Positions 58,339 through 64,000 of a stretch of DNA of 64,000 nucleotides are shown one piece after another (the stretch's first letter is position 1; each line of letters starts with the position of its first letter). Source of the stretch: Lachnoclostridium phytofermentans ISDg (GTDB lineage Bacteria; Bacillota; Clostridia; Lachnospirales; Lachnospiraceae); contig NC_010001.1 in the NCBI RefSeq assembly GCF_000018685.1, positions 3,686,001 to 3,750,000 of the forward strand, read 5' to 3'. Below the pieces are notes generated by a model. It did not search any database. It was not told the origin of the DNA and worked only from the letters and a program-made list of their open reading frames with translations. The position numbers and the translations under genes are program-made.

Positions 58339-59322
58339 CTACGCCTTTAATAAATTCTCAATATCTAATAGCCCCCAACCTTGTTTACTCTGTGGTTCTC
58401 CAATGTTTACGCAACTATCTCGTATCTTAATCTTGACTTCTTTGGGCGTCAAGTTTGGCTTAATTGATAATAGCAAAGCAATTGCTCCACTAACAATTGG
58501 AGTTGCCATACTGGTTCCACTTTTTTCAGTATAGAAATTTCCAAATCGCTCCCTACCATCCTTTGCAGCTGAAGAAAAGTGATTATTATTTAATGCACGA
58601 AACTTATCCGCTCCATAAGACCTAGCTAGCGCGCAACTCATAATATTACTTGCTGGTGCAACGATATCTGGCTTTTTAATACATTCAAAAGTTGGACCTC
58701 TTCCAGAGTAATTTCTCGCACGATTTCCCATTAAGTCAACTTCAATATTATCATCTGACGCACCTACAGTTATTATTTTCTTACTACTCCCAGGAACTGC
58801 AACGCTGCCTAAATTCGGTCCACCATTTCCAGCTGCTGCTACCACGACGATTCCGCTATCCCAGACATTTTCAACTGCATTAATTAAATTTCTGCCATCC
58901 TGACTAATTTCTTTGTTGCCCATTCCAAAAGATAAGTTTACAATTCGGATACCAAGCTCTTCCTTATGCTTCACAATCCAGTCGAGTGCTATGAGTACAT
59001 CTGATATATTGCCATCTCCTTTATAATTTAAGGTTTTTGCCATAATCAGATTGCAGTTTGGTGCCACTCCTATATATTTTCCACCAGAGGCATAGCCACT
59101 CCCTCCAATAATTCCTGCTACATGAGTTCCATGACCACAGTCATCATACATTAAAGTCCTCTGATGAATAAAGTCTTTAAAATAAATTTTACGATTACAA
59201 TTTTTTAAAAAATCCGGATGCTGACATATCCCTGTATCTACAATTGCTACCCCTATCCCGGTTCCGTATATTCTACGATCATGAGCGTACCTTAGCCGAA
59301 TGGTCCTGCTCGCTAGGTCCAT
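58339..59322 (-). CDS. Subtilisin-like serine protease (S8), intracellular type
   Basis: The 327-residue protein has the complete S8 catalytic set: Asp29 in AIVDTGICQHPDF, His64 in CGHGTHVAGIIGG, oxyanion Asn166 in AAAGNGGPN and Ser271 in SGTSMATPIVSGA. It has neither a signal peptide nor a long propeptide, like the Bacillus intracellular proteases and AprX. I prefer the ATG at 59322, six bases after GGAG, to the one at 59334, which lacks a ribosome binding site. A role in cytoplasmic protein turnover is likely. Confidence 0.93.
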   Translation of the reverse strand: MDLASRTIRLRYAHDRRIYGTGIGVAIVDTGICQHPDFLKNCNRKIYFKDFIHQRTLMYDDCGHGTHVAGIIGGSGYASGGKYIGVAPNCNLIMAKTLNYKGDGNISDVLIALDWIVKHKEELGIRIVNLSFGMGNKEISQDGRNLINAVENVWDSGIVVVAAAGNGGPNLGSVAVPGSSKKIITVGASDDNIEVDLMGNRARNYSGRGPTFECIKKPDIVAPASNIMSCALARSYGADKFRALNNNHFSSAAKDGRERFGNFYTEKSGTSMATPIVSGAIALLLSIKPNLTPKEVKIKIRDSCVNIGEPQSKQGWGLLDIENLLKA

Positions 59323-59712
59323 TGCTGTCTCCATGCTATAAGGATGAAAGAAATCCTTCCTTATATTCTATGATTTCATTCTCTATTATCTTATTCGTAA
59401 TCTTATAATCGGCTACTCCTATCACCGAGGTTATTAAGGAATATCTAAGATATAGAAAGACTATCTTCTATAATATGTTAAGTTACACTTCATATTTTGT
59501 AACAAATCAAGTTTCAAAACTCCCTCTCTGTAGGATACACTTTATCACTTTGTTACAATTATTTTCCTTTCCTTATACTTTCTCTGTTCAAATTGTTGAC
59601 AACATATTATTAATTTGTTATAATTCGTCTGTGAGGTGTAATAATTCTGTAATAATTAATGCATCATCTACCGTCTAAGTCAAATTCAGATGGCATACTT
59701 TGGAGGATTAGA
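59323..59712. other. 390-nt divergent intergenic region
   Basis: The region separates the divergent protease and M23 peptidase genes. Its right part holds a perfect promoter for the peptidase (59596-59624); no further feature was recognised. Confidence 0.6.
59596..59624 (+). promoter_or_regulatory. Perfect sigma-A promoter of the M23 peptidase gene
   Basis: TTGACA (59596-59601), a 17-nt spacer and TATAAT (59619-59624). The leader to the start at 59713 would be about 80 nt. Confidence 0.85.
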
Positions 59713-60846
59713 ATGAAAAAAAGAGTCATTATGCAAGCAGCAACCTTGTTTATTGCACTATTTTTATGGAACCAGGCTACAACGGTGGCGAGCGCTAAAG
59801 ATACTAGTTCAGCCACAATAAATACTGAGAATACATTATCCGGAGGCGGTATCGGTGGTATGTCAATGGTAATTGACAATTACTATGATGCAAGATTATC
59901 AGAATCCGGAATTTCGATAAATAATGTAACTACAACAATTTTAGTTGGAGGCGAGCCACTCGCTCCAAAAGAATTTCCACCAATCCAATTTCAAGGACTA
60001 GCAATTGCTAATGTAGATGATTATGTTAACATACGTTCTGGAGCATCTGCTGATTCAAGTCTTGCAGGCCGTCTATATCGTGGTTCTGCAGCAACTATTG
60101 TAGGAGTGGAAGGCGATTGGACAAGAATTGTATCCGGAAAAGTAGAAGGTTATATTAAGAGTGATTACTTATCTACTGGTGATAATGCTGTGAAATTAGC
60201 ACAGAAATGTTACGTACAATATGCTCAAGCTACTTGTATAACTTTAAATGTACGTACAGCACCTTCAGAAAATAGCACTCGCCTTGGACAAATTGCCAAA
60301 GGCGAAAAGCTTGAAATCTTAGAAATACTTGATGAGTGGGTTAAAGTTGATTATAACGAAACAGATGCTTACGTAAGTAAGAGTTATGTAGATTTTGTTT
60401 ATAATTTCAAATATGCAAAGTCTATGGATGAAATCAAAACAGACATAAACTGTATGGTTTGGCCATTACCATCAGACCACAATATTTACGCGTATTATGG
60501 ATACCGGAAAGCTCCAACTGCTGGTGCTAGCACCTACCATAAAGGTCTTGATATCGGTGGCGCTTATGGTTCTTCCATCGTATCAGTACTTGCTGGTCGT
60601 GTTGTAGGAACTGGTTATAACAGTACTTCAGGACGTTATGTTGAGATTAGTCATGGAAATGGTGTTGAGACAAGATATCTACACTGTTCCAAAATACTTG
60701 TGAATGTTGGAGACTACGTTGATCAGGGACAAACGATTGCTTTGGTTGGTTCCACTGGAATCTCAACTGGTGCACACTTACACTTTAGTTTATTAATCAA
60801 TGGTAATAATGTGAATCCTTATCCATATTTAAAATCCGTTCATTAA
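59713..60846 (+). CDS. Secreted SH3-domain M23 (LytM) endopeptidase
   Basis: The 377-residue protein has a signal peptide (residues 1-28, ending TTVASA), two bacterial SH3 domains (about 97-153, DYVNIRSGASADSSLAGRLY, and 166-230, TLNVRTAPSENSTRLGQIAK) and a C-terminal M23 peptidase domain with the zinc motif H276xxxD280 (YHKGLDIGG) and HLH at 355-357. It should cut peptidoglycan cross-bridges or peptides during wall remodelling, with the SH3 domains binding the wall. The start at 59713 follows GGAGGATTAGA; the longer frame from 59659 lies before it without a signal peptide at its front. Confidence 0.95.
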   Translation: MKKRVIMQAATLFIALFLWNQATTVASAKDTSSATINTENTLSGGGIGGMSMVIDNYYDARLSESGISINNVTTTILVGGEPLAPKEFPPIQFQGLAIANVDDYVNIRSGASADSSLAGRLYRGSAATIVGVEGDWTRIVSGKVEGYIKSDYLSTGDNAVKLAQKCYVQYAQATCITLNVRTAPSENSTRLGQIAKGEKLEILEILDEWVKVDYNETDAYVSKSYVDFVYNFKYAKSMDEIKTDINCMVWPLPSDHNIYAYYGYRKAPTAGASTYHKGLDIGGAYGSSIVSVLAGRVVGTGYNSTSGRYVEISHGNGVETRYLHCSKILVNVGDYVDQGQTIALVGSTGISTGAHLHFSLLINGNNVNPYPYLKSVH

Positions 60847-60924
60847 TTAATATAATCAATATGATGCATAGAGTTAGTAAATACCTAACTTATTTATAGA
60901 AACAATATATTATGAATTATAATA

Positions 60925-60959
60925 AAAATGTGCACTTCAGCTTGAAGTGCACATTTTTT
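60925..60959 (+). terminator. Intrinsic terminator of the M23 peptidase gene
   Basis: AAAATGTGCACTTCA and TGAAGTGCACATTTT form a perfect 15-bp stem with a 3-nt loop and a TT tail. Confidence 0.85.
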
Positions 60960-60990
60960 GTTTATTCATTTTAATTAATTTTATTAGGCA

Positions 60991-61012
60991 AAGCGCATAC
61001 TCGAATCCGCTT
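60991..61012. repeat. Dispersed AAGCGGAT/ATCCGCTT palindrome, copy 3
   Basis: AAGCGCAT (60991-60998) and ATCCGCTT (61005-61012) around ACTCGA; one arm has a single mismatch to the copies at 2271 and 11182. Confidence 0.5.
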
Positions 61013-61045
61013 TAATACTTACTCGGAAACCTTACAGCTAGGTAA

Positions 61046-61933
61046 TTAAATGTCATCCCAATCAACTTCATTATCATAGTATTTATATTCTTTCTGGTTC
61101 AAACCATCCAGATAAGGTATCCCATCAGTATAGAAATATGATATATTTCGGCCCACCTCATCTAAAAAATAATCCTTCCATAATGTCTCTGATATAAAAT
61201 AGTCCATGGTATTAAAATAAGCATTAAAGTATGTATCCATATAGTACCACTTGCCTTTAACTTCTACCATATTGAATCAAAAGTTAGGTATATAGCCATT
61301 TTCACCTGGTATATATGCACCACCAAGACAATACTTATTGGGAATGTCTAAGCTATCACAGATTAAAGCAAACGTCTCCGCATAAGCTCTAGATTCTTGT
61401 ATAAAATAATTTCCATGGCCATTAAACATTACATTTGCAATGTTTCCTGTTTTATTACTTGTAGTATTGCACTTTCTAGTTTCATTAAAATATGCTTGAA
61501 TTGATCTTAATTTGTCCTCTACCGATAGATCACTAGATTTTAAGTTATACTGATCAATTACCTCTGCTACTTTCTTCAATGTGCCCGCATCACCATCACT
61601 GTAACCGATATAATTTCTTTGCTTAATAGCATCAGGAGGATCGAGTCTACCAGTACCAGTTTCTACAATGACATCTAGGCTCTTCGTAACCTTACCTGAT
61701 TTTGATACCTTCGCTATTTTCTGATCAGAAGATGACCACGTCACTGTATTTGTTGTACCACTTACCTTTAATTGTACTGTTGCACCTCTGGTTGTTACTA
61801 CATAAGACCTATTTAAAGTAACCTTAGCTGCTGCTTCTGCCACATCTGTTGTACAGATAAGACCAATTACAATACAACACAATATCAATAGCATCCCCTT
61901 TATCTTATAGCTTTTTCTCTTACAATCCTTCAT
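61046..61933 (-). pseudogene. Transglutaminase-like protein gene with an in-frame stop
   Basis: The 5' part encodes a signal peptide (MLLILCCIVIGLICTTDVAEA region), a short Ig-like Big_2 piece (TTNTVTWSSSDQKIAKVSKS) and the first half of a transglutaminase-like domain. A TGA at 61277-61279 stops it exactly where the family has HAWN; the same frame then continues FNMVEVKGKWYYMDTYFN to 61046. The position of the catalytic Cys also appears lost (ESRAYAETFALICDSL where relatives have a CQGYAE-like sequence). With the Cys and His both missing it is very likely inactive. The Big_2 domain is shorter than usual. Confidence 0.75.
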
Positions 61934-61960
61934 CGCAGACTACCTTTCTAGCAACTGATT

Positions 61961-62263
61961 TTAATGTAAACTTCTGATATATGAGACATCACCATTCTCA
62001 TTTATATGGTCATTACCTTCTGAAAACATGATATGATCATCCCATATATTTTCCGTCAGGAAATAGGTGCTTTTGCTTTGTAAGTTTGCACACCAGAACA
62101 AGTCAATATAATACCACTTTCCATCAATTTCAACTCTATTCCATGCATGTACACCTCCACCATCCCTGGTAATCGCTATACCAGTGGCTTCGGTATTCTT
62201 AATTCCTAGACAATCTAATAACACAAAAGAATAAGGGCCTCCTACGGCAATATAGGAGCCCCT
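61961..62263 (-). pseudogene. 5'-truncated transglutaminase-like fragment
   Basis: An open frame with no proper start carries only the C-terminal half of a transglutaminase-like domain: VLLDCLGIKNTEATGIA, GGVHAWNRVEIDGKWYYIDL with the catalytic His and Asp retained. Upstream it runs into the terminator hairpin of the ABC transporter gene and a TAA. It resembles the C-terminal part of the neighbouring pseudogene, so the two are probably relics of tandem copies. Confidence 0.7.
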
Positions 62264-62264
62264 T
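62233..62264 (-). terminator. Intrinsic terminator of the ABC exporter gene
   Basis: AAGGGCCTCCTA (62233-62244) pairs with TAGGAGCCCCTT (62253-62264) with one mismatch; the minus strand continues ATTCTTTTG. It lies about 35 nt after the stop codon. Confidence 0.75.
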
Positions 62265-62298
62265 TATTTTCTATAAGTTTTTAAACATACATTCTTGA

Positions 62299-64000
62299 TT
62301 AGCTAGAATAATTGATTGCTTGTGAATGGAACAATTTATAATACAAACTATCTTGTTTCTCCATTAATTTCGTATGGCTATCATAATCAGATATCACACC
62401 ACCATCTATTACTAAAATTTTGTCACAAAATACGCTACTTGACATACGATGTGAAATATAAAGTGCTATCTTATCACCAACCAAATGATTAAAATTTTCA
62501 TAGATTTCTGCTTCAGCAAGTGGATCAAGCGCACTGGTAGGTTCGTCTAGGATAATTAGTGAGGCCTCCTTGTTAAGTGCCCTCGCAATTGCAACCTTCT
62601 GACTTTCACCACCGGACATTTCGATTCCTCCTTCATCATAAGACTTTCCAAAAAGAGATTTAATACCCTTCGGTAATGATTCCACTTTTTCTTTTAGTCC
62701 AACTTTTTCTAAAAGTTCAGAAGCTTTCTTTATATCCTCTTGTGGTTCTTTACACGTAATGTTCTCTTCCATTGTAAAGGCAAATAAGCGATAATCCTGA
62801 AAAACAGCCGCCATACATTTCATATAGCTACTATGCTCATATTCAAAGATATCATGGCCATTGATATATATCTTTCCTTCTGTTGGGCGGTATAATCTGC
62901 AAAGCAATTTGATTAATGTTGTTTTACCGGCACCATTTAACCCAACAATAGAGATCTTCTCACCTTTTTTAATCTCAAAACTAATATCCTTTAATACCTG
63001 TTTCTCACTACCAGGATATTGGAAAGTAACATGTTCAAATCGTATCGTATCCACATTACCTTCAAAAGGCAAATCTCCTCCAACTTTTTCTTCCTCAGGT
63101 AGTTCCATAAACTCCATAAATGGATGTAAATAACTTAGGTATTGAGATACACTCATTACTTGTTCTCCCAATGTCGAAACCGAGGATGTAAATTTTATAG
63201 CTGCAGATACATACATTGTAAAGGAACCTATTCCAATCCTTGATCCAAACCAGTTAGTGATTACTCGTATCCCGACATAACCATAAGCAAGTGCTGCTTG
63301 TAAGTCATTGATAATGCTTAGAAAACCTAGATAGCTTCCTTGCGAAGTATAATACTTCGTAAACCATTCGTTTATTTCATCATTATATTGTCTAACACGT
63401 TTTGTTAACATAGGGCTCATTCCATAAAGTCTGATATCCTTTTGTAATTTATCATCGTATGCTAATCCTACATAATATCCATACTTACGATTTACTGGAA
63501 TAATCTGACCAAAGAAGTTTTGCTGATACTTCATAAATTTCTTTTGAGCTACAAAGGTTAATATAATTGTAATAATCAAAAATAAAACTAAAACTAAGCT
63601 CAGGGAAAACATAACTACTAAAAGTCCAATTAATGTTATAATGCTGTTAAATAGCTTTCCAACACTTAGAATAAGATTCTCCATCGCTGACTGATTATTC
63701 GATGCAAATACTGCTCGTTCTTTTAAGTCCAAATAATAAGGATTTTCCAAGTAAGAGTATTCTACTTTCATAATCTTTTCTGACATCAGGTGATTCATCA
63801 TTTCTCTCATGTAGATGCCTTTTTCGTCCATCACCCGCTTCATTGTTAAGGTTAACCAAGTAAAAAATAAATTTGCTAACACTATAATTCCACCAAATAA
63901 TAGTAAACGTTCTATCTGTCTTTCACCAAGCAATTCATCAATTAAGAATTTTGGTAAAATAACATTGATTAATATCTGTCCACTCGAAGCCAATGTATTA
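62299..64000 (-). CDS. ABC exporter, membrane-ATPase fusion (5' end outside the window)
   Basis: The frame is open to the right edge, so the N-terminus is missing. The visible 566 or so residues include about five membrane segments (for example LLLFGGIIVLANLFFTWLTL and LVVMFSLSLVLVLFLIITI) and a complete nucleotide-binding domain: Walker A GLNGAGKTTLI, the Q-loop VFQDYRLFAF, signature SGGESQKVAIARAL, Walker B SLIILDEPTSALD and the H-loop YISHRMSS. It is a half-transporter of the lipid/peptide/drug exporter type. A partner half may lie beyond the edge. The substrate is unknown. Confidence 0.9.
   Translation of the reverse strand, partial: NTLASSGQILINVILPKFLIDELLGERQIERLLLFGGIIVLANLFFTWLTLTMKRVMDEKGIYMREMMNHLMSEKIMKVEYSYLENPYYLDLKERAVFASNNQSAMENLILSVGKLFNSIITLIGLLVVMFSLSLVLVLFLIITIILTFVAQKKFMKYQQNFFGQIIPVNRKYGYYVGLAYDDKLQKDIRLYGMSPMLTKRVRQYNDEINEWFTKYYTSQGSYLGFLSIINDLQAALAYGYVGIRVITNWFGSRIGIGSFTMYVSAAIKFTSSVSTLGEQVMSVSQYLSYLHPFMEFMELPEEEKVGGDLPFEGNVDTIRFEHVTFQYPGSEKQVLKDISFEIKKGEKISIVGLNGAGKTTLIKLLCRLYRPTEGKIYINGHDIFEYEHSSYMKCMAAVFQDYRLFAFTMEENITCKEPQEDIKKASELLEKVGLKEKVESLPKGIKSLFGKSYDEGGIEMSGGESQKVAIARALNKEASLIILDEPTSALDPLAEAEIYENFNHLVGDKIALYISHRMSSSVFCDKILVIDGGVISDYDSHTKLMEKQDSLYYKLFHSQAINYSS

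Noticed and set aside
61277..61279. In-frame TGA in the transglutaminase-like gene as a recoded selenocysteine
   Set aside because: The expected residue there is in the HAWN motif, not a Cys, and the catalytic Cys is also lost, so gene decay is simpler.

Overview
The window is about 64 kb of low-GC Firmicutes chromosome, most likely from an anaerobic, glycan-degrading Lachnospiraceae bacterium. The signs are strong GGAGG ribosome binding sites, class III anaerobic ribonucleotide reductase, YesM/YesN-type sugar regulation, a GH112 phosphorylase, arginine-derived polyamines via carboxyspermidine, and an ECF vitamin transporter. Clostridium phytofermentans-like organisms are known to carry several GH112 phosphorylases, so that group is a reasonable guess, but I could not search to confirm it. 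No rRNA, tRNA, CRISPR array, prophage or intact insertion sequence was seen. Almost everything is on the minus strand; the main exceptions are apbE, a DUF188 gene, a MerR regulator with a small secreted protein, and an M23 peptidase.

Layout. 1-4.0 kb: edge of an unknown gene, a DUF134 regulator, a MATE exporter, and ilvN-ilvC. 4.3-23.4 kb: a glycan-utilisation locus reading right to left: yesN-yesM; two ABC sugar permeases; GH112 phosphorylase; GH88 unsaturated glucuronyl hydrolase; GH29-type fucosidase; ABC binding lipoprotein; PHP hydrolase, OPA/MFS transporter, second PHP hydrolase; a second GH29; and a heparinase II/III-type lyase. Internal terminators split it into several transcripts. 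The enzyme set predicts cleavage of an acidic, fucosylated, galactose-containing glycan by a lyase, removal of the unsaturated uronate and fucose, and phosphorolysis of the remaining beta-galactoside inside the cell. The polymer itself cannot be named from sequence.

23.6-27.2 kb: a secreted flavoprotein whose RnfG-like FMN domain appears to be split by four ~120-residue repeats, divergent from its likely maturase ApbE. 27.4-38.2 kb: housekeeping genes (purA, dut, M18 aminopeptidase, LysR regulator, aldehyde dehydrogenase, DUF188, and a purC-purF-purB operon). 38.5-45.4 kb: DUF1653 gene, membrane protein and nrdG, then a MerR/GyrI-like regulator with a second internal start, a short DUF3888-like secreted protein, and nrdD preceded by tandem NrdR-like boxes.

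45.4-51.1 kb: polyamine operon speA-speE-speB-carboxy(nor)spermidine synthase-nspC. 51.6-57.9 kb: GH36 alpha-galactosidase, CBS-domain protein, a four-TM protein, and a translationally coupled aldo/keto reductase-ECF S component-DUF1893 operon. 58.3-64 kb: intracellular-type subtilisin, secreted SH3-SH3-M23 endopeptidase, decayed transglutaminase genes, and an ABC exporter running off the right edge.

The intergenic DNA is rich in small dispersed palindromic elements: a 59-bp element placed directly after two stop codons, an AAGCGGAT/ATCCGCTT palindrome, a family of 3'-end hairpins, and a two-hairpin module before two start codons. Two adjacent genes end inside short tandem repeats that copy their own stop codons.
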